NCBI RefSeq assembly: GCF_015354445.1
Contig: NZ_JADKYT010000001.1
Span: 1,302,001-1,366,000 of the forward strand
Origin: Methylophilus sp. QUAN
GTDB taxonomy: Bacteria; Pseudomonadota; Gammaproteobacteria; Burkholderiales; Methylophilaceae
DNA length: 64,000 nucleotides
Reading direction: 5' to 3'
In this document: positions 43,984 through 54,413 of the stretch, piece by piece
Position numbering within the stretch: position 1 is the first letter of the stretch
How the letters are laid out: every line of letters starts with the position of its first letter
The notes under the pieces: model-generated
Told to the model about the DNA's origin: nothing
Seen by the model: the letters and a program-made list of their open reading frames with translations, nothing else
Database searches by the model: none
Made by a program: the position numbers and the translations under genes

Positions 43984-44859
43984 TTAACCGTAGATTTGCA
44001 CGGTGTTTTCCGTGCGGATTTGCTGGAAAATCTGCAAGCGCTCTGGCGCAATCTGGCCGTTTTTAAAGGCGTCTAAGATGGCGCACTCGGGTTCGTGCGT
44101 ATGTGTGCAATTGTTAAATTTGCAATGGCCAATCAAGGGCCTGAACTCAACAAATGCATATTCCAGGTCTGCCTCTTCGATGTGGTAAAGGCCAAACTCC
44201 TGCAAGCCGGGGGAGTCAATAATGGCGCTATCGCTATCCAGGTGATATAAATGCGTGGCTGTGGTGGTATGTTTGCCGCTATCCAGTGTGGCACTGATTT
44301 CCTGCGTTTTACTACGTGCCTCAGGTAACAGGCTGTTAATGATTGTCGACTTGCCCATGCCGGATTGGCCGACCAGCACACTGGTGTGGCCGCTCAGTAA
44401 AGGTTTTAGGCTGTCTACAGACTCTTTGGCATTGAGTTGCAAAGTGTGATAACCCAGCGCCGCATATTGCGCCAGCTTTTGCATGGCTTGCGGGTTAGGT
44501 AAATCACATTTGTTGAGGATAATCACCGCGCGTATGCCTGCGGCTTCAGCCGCGACCAGGCAACGATTCAGCAGGTCTTCATAAAAGCTGGGCTGGGTTG
44601 CCAGCACGATCAGAATTTGCGTGACGTTAGCCGCCAGGATTTTGCTTTTGAACGCATTGCTGCGGTAGAGCAGGGTGTTGCGTTCTGAAGTTTTTTCGAT
44701 CACCCCTTCATTATCTGCCGTTAAGGTGACCGTCACCCTGTCACCCGCTGCATTATCAACTTTTTTGCCACGGGTGACGCAACTCAGAATGCGGCCATCT
44801 GGCAATTCAACATTATAGCGCTTGCCATAGGCAGCGACGATAAGACCTTCTTGGGACAT
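43984..44859 (-). CDS. rsgA: Ribosome small-subunit GTPase A
   Basis: Assembly GTPase (291 aa) acting late in 30S maturation. It has an N-terminal OB domain (about 1-65) and a circularly permuted GTPase domain with NKCD before GQSGMGKST and DSPG. A C-terminal zinc knuckle (CKFNNCTHTHEPEC) follows. All family features are present. It is the last gene of a three-gene minus-strand operon with a c-type cytochrome and an M48 protease; the stop of the cytochrome gene is 1 bp upstream of its start. Confidence 0.96.
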   Translation of the reverse strand: MSQEGLIVAAYGKRYNVELPDGRILSCVTRGKKVDNAAGDRVTVTLTADNEGVIEKTSERNTLLYRSNAFKSKILAANVTQILIVLATQPSFYEDLLNRCLVAAEAAGIRAVIILNKCDLPNPQAMQKLAQYAALGYHTLQLNAKESVDSLKPLLSGHTSVLVGQSGMGKSTIINSLLPEARSKTQEISATLDSGKHTTTATHLYHLDSDSAIIDSPGLQEFGLYHIEEADLEYAFVEFRPLIGHCKFNNCTHTHEPECAILDAFKNGQIAPERLQIFQQIRTENTVQIYG

Positions 44860-44860
44860 G

Positions 44861-45160
44861 CTAGAAATGATAGTAGGAGTGATTTAAGTACTGTACCACT
44901 TGCTGCTCTTCATCATCAAACCATTTCAGGTTGAGCATGGTATTGCAGTTGGTGACTTGGGCTTTCAGGCCATTCAGCGAGCGTACTTTTCGGTAGTCGC
45001 GGGTATAAATGCCGCTGCCATCGCCGCCATAACTGCTGGCGTGACAATTGATGCAATGCGTGTCGACCAGTTTTTGTCCTGCTTGCAGCGTGTTATCCGC
45101 CGCGCTTGCGCTGAAGCTTGCAAGCGCCGGGATAAAGCTGATCAGCAGGAGGTATTTCAT
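44861..45160 (-). CDS. Small periplasmic c-type cytochrome
   Basis: A 99-aa protein with a signal peptide (cut near ASA) and one heme-binding CINCH motif about 15 residues into the mature part. It is a single-heme class I-like cytochrome of reduced length; a likely distal Met is in NTMLNL. Its redox partner is unknown; the nearby xoxF is on the other strand and has a different classical partner type. The start overlaps the end of the M48 protease gene by 4 bp (ATGA), showing coupled translation. Confidence 0.85.
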   Translation of the reverse strand: MKYLLLISFIPALASFSASAADNTLQAGQKLVDTHCINCHASSYGGDGSGIYTRDYRKVRSLNGLKAQVTNCNTMLNLKWFDDEEQQVVQYLNHSYYHF

Positions 45161-46404
45161 GCGTAGGTTTGCAGTTTGGCAATGCGCAGGCTGGCAGGTG
45201 GGTGCGAGTCGTAAAACGCTGAATGTAATGGATCAGGCGTCAGTGTTGAGGCATTGTCGCGATAGAGCTTGACCAGAGCGTCAATCAGGAACTGTGGCCT
45301 GGATTGCTGTGCCGCATAGTGGTCGGCTTCAAACTCGTTGGTGCGGGAATAGGCCGCCAGCAATGGGCGCAGAATAAACATGAATACCGGTGATACCAGC
45401 ACAAACAACAGCAAAGCCATATGATTGCTGGCGTCTGCCACGCCCAGGCCGGTAAAAAACCACTCTTGTTTGATCAGGTAACCCAGCAGAGCCAGGCCCA
45501 GCAGGCTCAGGCCAAACATCATGACGATACGTTTGATGACATGCTGATGCTTGAAGTGGCCCAGCTCATGCGCCAATACGGCTTCAATTTCGTCGGCGCT
45601 GAGTTTCTCCAGCAAGGTGTCAAAAAACACCACGCGCTTGTTTTTGCCAAAACCGGTGAAGTAAGCATTACCATGGCCAGAACGTGTCGAGCCATCCATC
45701 ACAAACAGGCCTTGGCTGGCAAAGCCGCATTTTTGCAACAATGCTTCAATACGTGCTTTCAGGGTCTGGTCTTGCATAGGCGTAAATTTGTTAAACAAAG
45801 GTGCAATCCAGATCGGGTAAACCGCCAGCATAAACAGGTTAAACGCGCTCCAGATCAGCCACAGGTAGAGCCACCACCAGTCGCCAGCGCCTTGCATCAG
45901 CCACAGGGCGATGAACAGGATAGGGCCACCAAGCAGCAGGCCAACAATCGTATGTTTTACCAGGTCACCAAAAAACATGCCACGCGACATTTTGTTAAAG
46001 CCGAATTTTTCATCCACGTTAAACGTCTGGATGTAATCAAATGGCAGGGTAGCAGCGCCAGAAATCAGCATGGCAGAGCAAATCACCAGTGCGCCGCGAA
46101 TAATGTCGTGTGCGGGCAACCATTGTTGCCAGGCCTGGTCTAGCACCTGCAAGACCCCACCCAATGTCAAGGCCAGGAGAATCACCGCTTCGATCACGGT
46201 TTCGCTCAAACGCAGCTTGACCTTGGCCGTGGTGTAATCGGCGGCGCGTTGATGCGCTTCCAGGCTAATGGTCTGGTTAAACGCGGCAGGGACCTGCTGG
46301 CGGTGTTGCTGGATATGACGCACATGGCGCAAGCCCAGCCAGACACGGATAGCGAGGCTGACGATAATCACGGCGACAAAAATTTGAGTAAAGAGTGCGG
46401 ACAT
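45157..46404 (-). CDS. M48-family membrane metalloprotease (Ste24/CAAX protease-like)
   Basis: A 415-aa inner-membrane zinc protease. It has the long multi-helix layout of the Ste24 family: N-terminal helices, a set around 65-210, the active site HELGHFKHQH at about 280, further helices, and the third zinc ligand in NEFEADHYA (about 357). In bacteria its substrates are mostly unknown, with quality control of membrane proteins likely. It heads the operon with the cytochrome and rsgA. Confidence 0.92.
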   Translation of the reverse strand: MSALFTQIFVAVIIVSLAIRVWLGLRHVRHIQQHRQQVPAAFNQTISLEAHQRAADYTTAKVKLRLSETVIEAVILLALTLGGVLQVLDQAWQQWLPAHDIIRGALVICSAMLISGAATLPFDYIQTFNVDEKFGFNKMSRGMFFGDLVKHTIVGLLLGGPILFIALWLMQGAGDWWWLYLWLIWSAFNLFMLAVYPIWIAPLFNKFTPMQDQTLKARIEALLQKCGFASQGLFVMDGSTRSGHGNAYFTGFGKNKRVVFFDTLLEKLSADEIEAVLAHELGHFKHQHVIKRIVMMFGLSLLGLALLGYLIKQEWFFTGLGVADASNHMALLLFVLVSPVFMFILRPLLAAYSRTNEFEADHYAAQQSRPQFLIDALVKLYRDNASTLTPDPLHSAFYDSHPPASLRIAKLQTYA

Positions 46405-46523
46405 AGCAAAGGGTGATTTGTAAGTGGTGACAGTTAGCTATTTTGATGGATTTAACTCCACCTTGTTCACTGAACTGAATATAATGTTTCATTTTAATGG
46501 AAATCATGACGAGAGGCACTCAA

Positions 46524-47090
46524 TTGGCAAGTAATCAGGACAATTTAATCTGGCTGGATATGGAAATGAGTGGTTTGCTGCCTGACACTGACCGCATTCT
46601 CGAACTGGCCGCCGTCGTCACCGATGCGCAATTGAATGTGATTGCAGAATCCCCCGTGCTGGTGGTACATCAATCGGATGCCGTGCTGGACGGCATGGAC
46701 GCCTGGAACAAAGGCACACACGGCCGCAGTGGTCTGATTGATAAGGTCAAGGCATCTACCTTGGATGAAGAAGCCGCGACGGATGCCATGCTGGCATTTT
46801 TAAAAGAGCATGTGCCAGCAGGCAAGTCACCCATGTGTGGTAACTCTATCTGTCAGGACAGGCGTTTTATGGCGCGTTATATGCCACGCCTGGAAGCGTT
46901 TTTTCATTACCGTAACCTAGATGTGAGTGTGTTTAAAGAGTTATCCCGCCGTTGGCGTCCAGATATCTATGCTGGCTTTAAAAAGGCGAGTCGTCATGAA
47001 GCACTGGCCGATATTTATGAGTCGATTGATGAACTCAAGTATTACCGCGAACACTTTTTGAATATGACGCCGCCTGCCAAAGCAGAATAA
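46524..47090 (+). CDS. orn: Oligoribonuclease
   Basis: 3'-5' exonuclease degrading 2-5-nt RNAs and pGpG. DEDDh motifs are present: WLDMEMSGL at the start, the middle [12 protein letters not shown], and the C-terminal SRHEALADI with its Asp. The start is probably TTG 46524, which has GAGAGG 8 bp upstream and gives 188 aa, close to E. coli Orn (181 aa). An upstream ATG at 46506 is possible but has a poor ribosome site. It is divergent from the M48 operon. Confidence 0.95.
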   Translation: MASNQDNLIWLDMEMSGLLPDTDRILELAAVVTDAQLNVIAESPVLVVHQSDAVLDGMDAWNKGTHGRSGLIDKVKASTLDEEAATDAMLAFLKEHVPAGKSPMCGNSICQDRRFMARYMPRLEAFFHYRNLDVSVFKELSRRWRPDIYAGFKKASRHEALADIYESIDELKYYREHFLNMTPPAKAE

Positions 47091-47110
47091 GGTTTCAAGA
47101 AATTCAAGCG

Positions 47111-47137
47111 AAAAAAAAGACGCCTATTCGGCGTCTT
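47111..47137 (-). terminator. Rho-independent terminator of glgA
   Basis: Read on the minus strand, AAGACGCC and GGCGTCTT form an 8-bp stem with a 5-base loop followed by a run of T (A at 47111-47118). It ends the glgA transcript; on the plus strand no T-run follows. Confidence 0.85.
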
Positions 47138-47237
47138 GAGGGAGGAGAAGTTAGCTTTGGAGAAGCTTGATTAGTAATAAGCACCTTCTGTGCCAACTTC
47201 TCTTCACTTTTTCGTGAAACTCTGTAAGTAATTGTTT

Positions 47238-48689
47238 TTAAATATCTAACAAGTCCTGGTATAAATCTAAGTAGTGTTTTGCACTGGTTTCCCAGCTCAC
47301 ATCCTGTTGCATGGCTTGTTTTTGCAGCTGTTTCCACTGACCATTATTGGCATAAATCTGTATCGCTTGCTTTAATGTGACCAAAAGTGTCGATGGATTA
47401 TTTTCCGCTAGTACCAATCCTGTCATGGTGTCTGGTAGCGTGCCATCCGCGGCGAGCGCTCCCCCTTGCACCGAGTCTGCCAGCCCACCTGTATTGGCGA
47501 CCACCGGGATAGTGCCATAACGCAGGCCATACATCTGATTCAAACCACATGGTTCAAAACGGGATGGCATGACAAAAATATCCGTCCCGGCCATGATGCG
47601 GTGGGACAAAGGTTCGTTATAGCCGATGGTGACGGCAACCTGTCCTGGGTATTGCTGCATCAGCGCCAGATATTGCTGCTCGAGCGCAGGTTCACCACTG
47701 CCTAAAACGGCCAACTGGCAGCCGCTGGCAAGCAGTTCGTGTGCAATTTCGACCAGTATATCCAGGCCTTTCTGGTGTGTTAACCGGCTGACCACCCCGA
47801 GTAATGGGGCATTGGGCAATGGCTGCAATCCCAATTCTGCTTGTAGCGCCTGTTTCACGGCACTTTTGGCTTGCAGTGTGCTGGCATCATAGTTGGCAGG
47901 CAGGTAAGGGTCGGTTGCCGGATCCCAGACTTGAGTATCTATGCCGTTCAAGATGCCAGTGAGATCGTCTATGCGATGCTGCAATAATCCCTGAAAGCCA
48001 AAACCAAATTGTTCGGTTTGAATTTCTTTGGCATAGGTCGGGCTGACAGTGGAGAGGGCTGTGGCGTAATACAGGCCTACTTTCATAAATGACAGGTGGC
48101 CATAAAACTCGTAACCTGCTGGTTGAAAGTCCTGATCGTCCAGGGTGAGGCGATGACGCCAGTCCGCATGAAAGTTGCCCTGAAATGCGAGGTTGTGAAT
48201 ACTGAACACAGACTTTGCCATGCTGCCCATTTGTTGCAGGTAGTAGGGCGTCAGGCCGGTTTGCCAATCATTGCAATGCACAATATCGGGTTGCCACGAT
48301 TGCAGCATGTTAGGCACTGCCAGCATGGCTGCGACTTTGGACAGAAGGCCAAAACGCAGCGGGTTATCCTGCCAGTCGCCATATTGCGGATGATGATAAG
48401 GACCACCATAACGGTCATACAAGGCCGGATAATCAATCAGAAGCAGCGGGATACGGGTGCCGGGCAGGGTGGTCTGATAGATGTCACAACGTATGTCATG
48501 AAAGGCTTGCAGGCTGCCTAGCCGCTGGGGGGCATCACATTGTGCCAGAATGCCGCGGTACGCGGGCAGCAGAATCTGGACATCTACGCCTGTTGTCGCC
48601 AGGGCGGTGGGTAAAGCACCACTGACATCTGCCAAGCCTCCTGTTTTGATTAATGGGAAAATTTCTGAGGTAACAAATAGTAAACGCAA
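47238..48689 (-). CDS. glgA: Glycogen synthase (ADP-glucose type)
   Basis: GT5 glycosyltransferase of 483 aa that extends alpha-1,4-glucan from ADP-glucose. The N-terminal KTGGLADVSGALP loop (15-27) binds ADP-glucose, and the C-terminal domain has the GT-B features (VSRLTHQKG, MPSRFEPCGLNQMYGLRYG, TGGLADSV). It stands alone, without glgB, glgC or glgP next to it. Length and motifs are standard. Confidence 0.95.
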   Translation of the reverse strand: MRLLFVTSEIFPLIKTGGLADVSGALPTALATTGVDVQILLPAYRGILAQCDAPQRLGSLQAFHDIRCDIYQTTLPGTRIPLLLIDYPALYDRYGGPYHHPQYGDWQDNPLRFGLLSKVAAMLAVPNMLQSWQPDIVHCNDWQTGLTPYYLQQMGSMAKSVFSIHNLAFQGNFHADWRHRLTLDDQDFQPAGYEFYGHLSFMKVGLYYATALSTVSPTYAKEIQTEQFGFGFQGLLQHRIDDLTGILNGIDTQVWDPATDPYLPANYDASTLQAKSAVKQALQAELGLQPLPNAPLLGVVSRLTHQKGLDILVEIAHELLASGCQLAVLGSGEPALEQQYLALMQQYPGQVAVTIGYNEPLSHRIMAGTDIFVMPSRFEPCGLNQMYGLRYGTIPVVANTGGLADSVQGGALAADGTLPDTMTGLVLAENNPSTLLVTLKQAIQIYANNGQWKQLQKQAMQQDVSWETSAKHYLDLYQDLLDI

Positions 48690-48778
48690 GGCAATCTCTT
48701 TAAATCAACAGGCGGTGGGAGCTGAATGGTTTAAAACTTATGATACATTGCCTGCTAACGTTTTAGAAGGACAATAAA

Positions 48779-49156
48779 ATGAAATCTTGGTTGATGGTCG
48801 GATTAGGTTCGGCATTGGGCGCGTGGGCGCGCTGGGGGCTGTCTGCCTGGTTGAACTCGATAGGCATGATTCCATTAGGCACCCTGATGGCCAATGCGAT
48901 TGGTGGTTTTTTAATGGGTATTGCGTTGGCTTTATTTCAAACCATGCCGCAACTGTCCCATGAGTGGCGCCTGTTTATTGCCATGGGTTTTTTAGGCGGG
49001 TTAACTACGTTTTCCACCTTTTCGGCACAAGCGTTTGTCTTGCTGCAAAAGCAAGCCTATATGTGGGTAGGGCTGCATATTTTCACCCATGTGGTCGTCT
49101 CAATACTGCTGACCATCATCGGTTATTGGTGCGTGATCCGCTGGCAAGGCGCATAA
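48779..49156 (+). CDS. crcB: Fluoride channel
   Basis: Small membrane protein (125 aa) with four helices, forming a dual-topology fluoride channel. Family motifs are clear: GSALGAWARW, GTLMANAIGGFLMG (with the key Asn) and GFLGGLTTFSTFS. The start follows AGAAGGACAATAAA. I looked for a fluoride riboswitch in the short leader and did not see one. Confidence 0.93.
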   Translation: MKSWLMVGLGSALGAWARWGLSAWLNSIGMIPLGTLMANAIGGFLMGIALALFQTMPQLSHEWRLFIAMGFLGGLTTFSTFSAQAFVLLQKQAYMWVGLHIFTHVVVSILLTIIGYWCVIRWQGA

Positions 49157-49188
49157 GCCACTAAGGGATGAAAAAAGAGGGGATGTAA

Positions 49189-49218
49189 AAAAAAGAGGGC
49201 CGTGAAGCCCTCTTTTTT
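49189..49218. terminator. Bidirectional terminator between crcB and rne
   Basis: AAAAAAGAGGGC and GCCCTCTTTTTT form a 12-bp perfect stem with a 6-base loop, serving both convergent genes. Confidence 0.92.
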
Positions 49219-49243
49219 ATGGCAGTGATCTGCGAAGCACTGA

Positions 49244-51961
49244 TTATTTCTGGGTTTCAACCATGACCAGGCTTGGCTCTTCTGCGGCTTTTTCATCTTT
49301 CTTCCACTTGGCAGCGTTACGCGGTTTTTTCGCTTTGGCTGCCGTTTCTGCTGGCGCAGCTACAGGCTCAGACTTGGTTTCTACCAATTGAATGCCTGCA
49401 TCTGCGGCGCCTTCAGTTGTGGCGTTTGCTTTGGTGGTGGTTTTGCGTTTGCGTGCAGGTTTTTTCTGCGGTGCTTCTGTGGCAGCCTCGGTATTCGCAA
49501 CGGTTGCTGCCGCTGTTTCCACTAACTCAATCGCTGGTGCATCGGCGCTGTCTGCCGCGCGTTTGCCACGTGCTTTGCTGGTTTTACCACCACGTGAACG
49601 ACTACGCGGTGATTTCTCCGCAACTGCTTCTTCAGCCGCAGCCTCGCTAGTAGTCTCTACTACCTCGGTGTTTGCCGCTGCAGCTTCCGCTTTCACTGCT
49701 GGTGTTTTCACTTCAGGTGTTTTTGCTACAGGCTCAGTCGCTGCTGCTTCAGTTTTGGCAACAGGGGCTGCTGGCGTAACGGCTGGTGCCGCTTCAGCGA
49801 CAACCACTGGTGCGGCTGCAACTGTTTCAGTCGCTACGGCGTTGATTGTTGCTTCAGCATTGGCCTGGTTTGGCGCATCATCACGTTGACGGCGATCACG
49901 GCGGCCATGACGGTTGCGACGATTGCCGCGTTCACCACGCTCCTGTTTGTTGTCACCGCTTTGTGAGGTCAATGCCGGTTGATTGGCATCTGCTTTCACT
50001 TCCTGTGACTGTTGCTGTTGACGATCCTGTCTTTCTTTCTGCGCTGGTCTGTCTTGTTGTTGACGGTCTTGGCGAGGCTTGTGCGCGTTTTCCTGTTGAT
50101 CTTTCTGCTCTTTAGGCTGACGCTCACCCGCTGGACGGTCGTTACGATCCTGTTGGCGCTCGCGCTGACGATCACGCTGGCGGTTGCGATTCTTGTTACG
50201 GTCGCGGCCTTGTTCTTTGGATTCGCGTGCTGGTTTTGCAACTTCCTGCACGGCCTCTTTTTCTTCGAGGCCCAACCAGGATTTAATCACGCCAAAGAAT
50301 GATTTTTTCTGTTCAGCCACGGGTGCCGCAGCAGGTTTTTCTTCCACAATTGGTGCAGCAGTCGCTGGCGTAATGCCTTTCACGACGGCTTCAGCCTTGG
50401 CTGGCGCAGCGGCTTGTTGCTGGCTGTGCTGGTAATCAGACTCGCTAGGCAGGTCTACCATTTTGTAGCTGGCCTGCATGGTGTCTTCATTCACATCATC
50501 AAGGCGAATGCGCAGGATATTGTAGTTAGGGGTTTCCAGGTGGATGTTTGGAATCAACACCACTTCAACACCAGTGCGTTGCTCGATTTTGTGGATGTCA
50601 GCACGTTTTTCATTCAGCAGGAAAGTCGCCGCTTCCACTGGCAACTGCACTTGAATAATGGCGCTGTTGTCTTTCATGGCTTCTTCTTGCGTGATACGCA
50701 GAATGTGCAATGCCGTCGATTCAATGCCGCGGATATGACCAGTGCCGTTACAACGTGGGCAGGTCATGTGGTTGGTTTCACCCAGGCTTGGGCGCAAACG
50801 CTGGCGAGACATTTCAAGCAAGCCAAAACGTGAAATCTTGCCCATTTGAACGCGAGCGCGGTCGTGGTGCAGGGCGTCACGCAATGCGTTTTCCACTTCA
50901 CGCTGGTTGCGCTGGTTTTCCATATCGATAAAGTCGATCACCACCAGGCCACCCAGGTCGCGCAGGCGCATCTGGCGCGCAACTTCTTCAGCGGCTTCAA
51001 GGTTGGTATTGAACGCTGTTTGTTCAATGTCCGCACCTTTGATCGAGCGGCCGGAGTTGACGTCGATAGACACCAAGGCTTCGGTGTGGTCAATCACGAT
51101 GGCGCCACCAGAAGGCAGGCGTACTTCACGCGCAAAGGCAGATTCGATCTGATGCTCGATCTGGAAGCGTGAGAACAGCGGGATTTCGTCCTGGTACAGT
51201 TTGACACGGGTGACGTTGCCCGGCATGACGTGGTTCATGAACTGCAAGGCTTGTTCGTGCACATCTGCAGTGTCGATCAGAATTTCGCCAATGTCTGCAC
51301 TGAAGTAATCGCGGATTGCACGAATCACCAAGCTGCTTTCCTGGTAGATCAGGTAGGCGCCCGGCTGGAAATTAGAAGCATCTTCAATGGCTTGCCACAA
51401 TTGCGACAGGTAGTTCAGGTCCCATTGCAGCTCTTCTGCGTTACGGCCAATACCGGCTGTACGCGCAATAATGCTCATGCCGTTAGGCACTTCCAGTTGG
51501 GCCATGGTGTCACGCAATTCGTTGCGCTCTTCACCTTCCACACGGCGGGAAACACCGCCTCCGCGTGGATTGTTTGGCATCAGCACCAGGTAACGGCCAG
51601 CCAGTGAGATAAAGGTGGTCAGTGCCGCACCTTTGCTACCGCGTTCGTCTTTGTCTACCTGGACAATGACTTCCTGGCCTTCCTTGATCACGTCCTGGAT
51701 GCGGGCGCGGCCTTCAGGCTTGTCCTGAAAGTAGCTACGGGCGATTTCCTTAAAAGGCAAAAAGCCGTGTCTGTCAGTACCATAGTCGACAAACGCGGCT
51801 TCCAGTGAGGGTTCGATGCGTGTGATTACGCCTTTGTAGATATTGCTTTTGCGCTGTTCTTTGCCAGCGTGTTCAATATCAAGGTCGATGAGTTTTTGTC
51901 CATCAACAATCGCAACGCGCAATTCTTCTGATTGCGTTGCGTTAAACAACATTCTTTTCAT
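49244..51961 (-). CDS. rne: Ribonuclease E
   Basis: Essential endoribonuclease (905 aa) and scaffold of the RNA degradosome. The N-terminal catalytic half (about 1-510) has the S1 domain ([23 protein letters not shown]), the DNase I-like region with IDVNSG, the zinc link [11 protein letters not shown], and the small domain. The C-terminal half is disordered: Ala/Pro stretches, a very Arg/Gln-rich segment (about 580-690) that should bind RNA, and a long Ala/Val/Thr/Glu tail that ends SLVMVETQ. A membrane-anchoring helix is likely near [14 protein letters not shown] (about 556-569). The upstream region is long, fitting autoregulation through the 5' leader. Confidence 0.96.
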   Translation of the reverse strand: MKRMLFNATQSEELRVAIVDGQKLIDLDIEHAGKEQRKSNIYKGVITRIEPSLEAAFVDYGTDRHGFLPFKEIARSYFQDKPEGRARIQDVIKEGQEVIVQVDKDERGSKGAALTTFISLAGRYLVLMPNNPRGGGVSRRVEGEERNELRDTMAQLEVPNGMSIIARTAGIGRNAEELQWDLNYLSQLWQAIEDASNFQPGAYLIYQESSLVIRAIRDYFSADIGEILIDTADVHEQALQFMNHVMPGNVTRVKLYQDEIPLFSRFQIEHQIESAFAREVRLPSGGAIVIDHTEALVSIDVNSGRSIKGADIEQTAFNTNLEAAEEVARQMRLRDLGGLVVIDFIDMENQRNQREVENALRDALHHDRARVQMGKISRFGLLEMSRQRLRPSLGETNHMTCPRCNGTGHIRGIESTALHILRITQEEAMKDNSAIIQVQLPVEAATFLLNEKRADIHKIEQRTGVEVVLIPNIHLETPNYNILRIRLDDVNEDTMQASYKMVDLPSESDYQHSQQQAAAPAKAEAVVKGITPATAAPIVEEKPAAAPVAEQKKSFFGVIKSWLGLEEKEAVQEVAKPARESKEQGRDRNKNRNRQRDRQRERQQDRNDRPAGERQPKEQKDQQENAHKPRQDRQQQDRPAQKERQDRQQQQSQEVKADANQPALTSQSGDNKQERGERGNRRNRHGRRDRRQRDDAPNQANAEATINAVATETVAAAPVVVAEAAPAVTPAAPVAKTEAAATEPVAKTPEVKTPAVKAEAAAANTEVVETTSEAAAEEAVAEKSPRSRSRGGKTSKARGKRAADSADAPAIELVETAAATVANTEAATEAPQKKPARKRKTTTKANATTEGAADAGIQLVETKSEPVAAPAETAAKAKKPRNAAKWKKDEKAAEEPSLVMVETQK

Positions 51962-52577
51962 GTAGAGCTCCTAATCGAAGCCACAGAATAGAGATGAGCG
52001 CAGGGCGGGCCGTGGTTGAGAAGTAACCACCAGAACTTAACGAGGGCGTGTGTGCAATGGCTTTTGCGATGCTAGCGACTGGATCCCAGTACAGCATGGC
52101 AGGCATCAATATGCACACGTTTGAGTGTCAAAGCGCAGTGTGTGACTGCCCGCTGGATACTCGATTTCTGCAAGGGTGCAGTGAGTGCGTGGCAGGTAGG
52201 TTGTCACCTGTATTTTCCATCGCGGTTGACTGCAAAAATAAAACCCTAAACAGAGGGTAATTTCGTTAAAATTCGGGTTTGGCAAACGCCGAGCTCATTT
52301 CTTTGTTTATTCTGCGTGAGCTTCGCGTTAAATCATTTCTAATTAATTATCGCTACTTGATGGCGAGCGGTATTCACCAAAATTTTTTTGATTCTGAATG
52401 CACTGACTAACCAGGCAAACCGGGCTTTTAAAATCTGGGCCCTGAAAAATCTGGGATTAGATGTCAGCGATGACGATAGCCTGTGTACATGTGACCGCTA
52501 TCGACTGAAAGAGCGATGATTCAGAATCTCGACAGTATATCTATAAGTCCTGATAAAGCAAAGCACGACCTGCAACT
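51962..52577. promoter_or_regulatory. Long divergent region between rne and rluC (rne leader)
   Basis: About 615 bp with no convincing gene; a 70-codon plus-strand stretch at 52048-52260 has no supporting signal. RNase E genes in related bacteria have long 5' leaders that the enzyme itself cuts, so much of this is probably the rne leader, with divergent promoters in the AT-rich part near 52260-52420. I did not define the promoters. Confidence 0.5.
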
Positions 52578-53696
52578 ATGAGCTCACAATTTCAATCCTC
52601 GTCATTACCACCTGCGGCAACGGCCTCCAGCCTTGCGCCTGAGGGGCGGCCAGCCAGTGATCGTGTCACTTATTTGCAGGTGGATGAGGCCTCGGAAACG
52701 CAGCGCGTCGATAACTTTTTAGCCAAGATGCTCAAAGGCGTCCCCAAGAGCCATATCTACCGTATTTTGCGTAGTGGTGAAGTACGCGTGAATAAAAAAC
52801 GCGTCGACGCTGAATACCGTTTACAACTGGGGGATGAAGTCCGGGTACCGCCTATCCGCATTGCAGAAGCTGCTGCCAAGCCCGCAGTCACGGCGATGAA
52901 AGCCAGGCTGGCTGACCAGGTCATTTATGAAGATGATGCCATGCTGGCCCTGAATAAACCGGCAGGCATGGCGGTACATGGCGGTAGTGGTATCAGCCTG
53001 GGCGTGATTGAACAGTTACGCCTGGAGCGGCCACAAGCCAAGTTTCTGGAACTGGTACACAGGCTGGACCGTGAAACCTCAGGCGTATTGATGATTGCAA
53101 AAAAACGCTCGGCGTTGACGGCACTGCATGAAGCCATGCGTCATCATCACATGGATAAACGTTACCTGATCTTGGTGCAGGGGCAATGGCAAGAGGCAAA
53201 AAAGAAAGTCACGCTGGATTTGCAAAAATACGTGACGGAAAGCGGCGAGCGTCGCGTGCAGGTGGTCGATGAGCCTTTGCTGAATGCAGAACCCGGCGGC
53301 CGAAAATCACTCAAAGCAAGTGGCCTGGCCGCCAAGCGGCATGCCGCCAAAGGCAAGTTTGAGGTAGAGACGCAAGTGTCTGAAACCTGGTTTTACCTGC
53401 AGGAGGTGCTGGGGCAATGCAGCTTTTTGCAAGCCAAGTTAATCACTGGCCGCACCCATCAACTGCGCGTGCAGTTATCGCATTTGGGTTTCCCGATTCT
53501 GGGCGATGATAAATATGGTGATTTTGCCTTGAACAAACTGCTCAGCAAGCAAGGCTTAAAGAGGATGTTTTTGCATTCTAGTGAAACACGTATTGCACAC
53601 CCGTTAACTGGCGAGCCTTTACATCTGGTGGCACCATTACCGGCAGAACTAGAACAGTTTTTGCAACAACAGCGTCAACTTAAGCCGGTAAAGTAA
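52578..53696 (+). CDS. rluC: 23S rRNA pseudouridine synthase (RluC-type)
   Basis: A 372-aa enzyme that isomerises uridines in 23S rRNA (positions 955, 2504 and 2580 in E. coli numbering). An N-terminal S4 RNA-binding domain (about 35-95, VDNFLAKMLKGVPKSHIYRILRSGEVRVN) precedes the RluA-type catalytic domain with HRLDRETSGVLM (catalytic Asp). The C-terminal TGRTHQLRVQ and GDDKYG follow. The divergent rne/rluC pair is a common arrangement in proteobacteria and supports the specific name. The N-terminal ~30 residues are low-complexity. Confidence 0.93.
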   Translation: MSSQFQSSSLPPAATASSLAPEGRPASDRVTYLQVDEASETQRVDNFLAKMLKGVPKSHIYRILRSGEVRVNKKRVDAEYRLQLGDEVRVPPIRIAEAAAKPAVTAMKARLADQVIYEDDAMLALNKPAGMAVHGGSGISLGVIEQLRLERPQAKFLELVHRLDRETSGVLMIAKKRSALTALHEAMRHHHMDKRYLILVQGQWQEAKKKVTLDLQKYVTESGERRVQVVDEPLLNAEPGGRKSLKASGLAAKRHAAKGKFEVETQVSETWFYLQEVLGQCSFLQAKLITGRTHQLRVQLSHLGFPILGDDKYGDFALNKLLSKQGLKRMFLHSSETRIAHPLTGEPLHLVAPLPAELEQFLQQQRQLKPVK

Positions 53697-53759
53697 GCGC
53701 TGTCGATAGACGGCAAAGTGATTAGTGTTGCCCGTAAAGCATATTAGGAAAATAATTCA

Positions 53760-54413
53760 GTGAAACAGTTTGATTTAGTGGTCTGGGATTGGGACGGCAC
53801 CATTGCTGACTCTACCGGCATGATTACGCAGGCTTTGATTAAAGCGGCTGAGCAGGCCGGACTGCCTGACTTGAGCGAAGAACGTGCCCGTAGCATCATT
53901 GGCCTCGGGTTGCGGGAGTCGATCGAGGTATTGTATGGCGATATCCCCGAGTTTCAGGCGCAGGCGTTAGCAAACAACTACCAGCGCCTTTATTACGCCA
54001 ACGAAAACAACATCTTATTATTTGCCGGTATTGCTGACACTATTGCCACCTTAGACCGTAAAGGTTGCAAGCAAGCGGTGGCGACTGGCAAAGGGCGGCG
54101 TGGATTAAACACCGCGCTGCAGCAGTCAGGGTTGTCCAAATTTTTTAATGCGACCAAAACCGTGGATGAGTGTTTTTCCAAACCACATCCGCAAATGCTG
54201 GATGAGCTCATGGACGAATTGGTGGTCATGCCTGAACGTACACTGATGATAGGCGACTCGCAATATGATATGCAAATGGGTAAAAATGCCGGGGTCATCA
54301 CAGCGGCAGTCAGTTATGGTTCGCAAACAGCCAGCCATTTACAGCAGTATTCGCCAGATTACCTGTTTCACGATGTGGCAACATTAAGTGCCTGGCTGCT
54401 GGAACAAGCATGA
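53760..54413 (+). CDS. HAD-superfamily phosphatase (phosphoglycolate phosphatase-like)
   Basis: A 217-aa HAD-IA hydrolase. Motif I is DWDGTIADST (nucleophile Asp at about 10-12), motif II lies in AVATGKGRRGL, motif III is the Lys of SKPHPQM, and motif IV is MIGDSQYDM. The cap is helical. Its substrate cannot be read from sequence; phosphoglycolate or nucleotides are usual for such proteins. In many proteobacteria this gene follows rluC, as here. The GTG start overlaps nothing upstream; its end overlaps the Rieske gene by 4 bp. Confidence 0.88.
   Translation: MKQFDLVVWDWDGTIADSTGMITQALIKAAEQAGLPDLSEERARSIIGLGLRESIEVLYGDIPEFQAQALANNYQRLYYANENNILLFAGIADTIATLDRKGCKQAVATGKGRRGLNTALQQSGLSKFFNATKTVDECFSKPHPQMLDELMDELVVMPERTLMIGDSQYDMQMGKNAGVITAAVSYGSQTASHLQQYSPDYLFHDVATLSAWLLEQA

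Noticed and set aside
48690-48778. Fluoride riboswitch upstream of crcB
   Set aside because: The leader is short and I could not find the conserved riboswitch core.
52048-52260. 70-codon frame in the rne leader region
   Set aside because: No ribosome site or motif; the region is better explained as the long rne leader.
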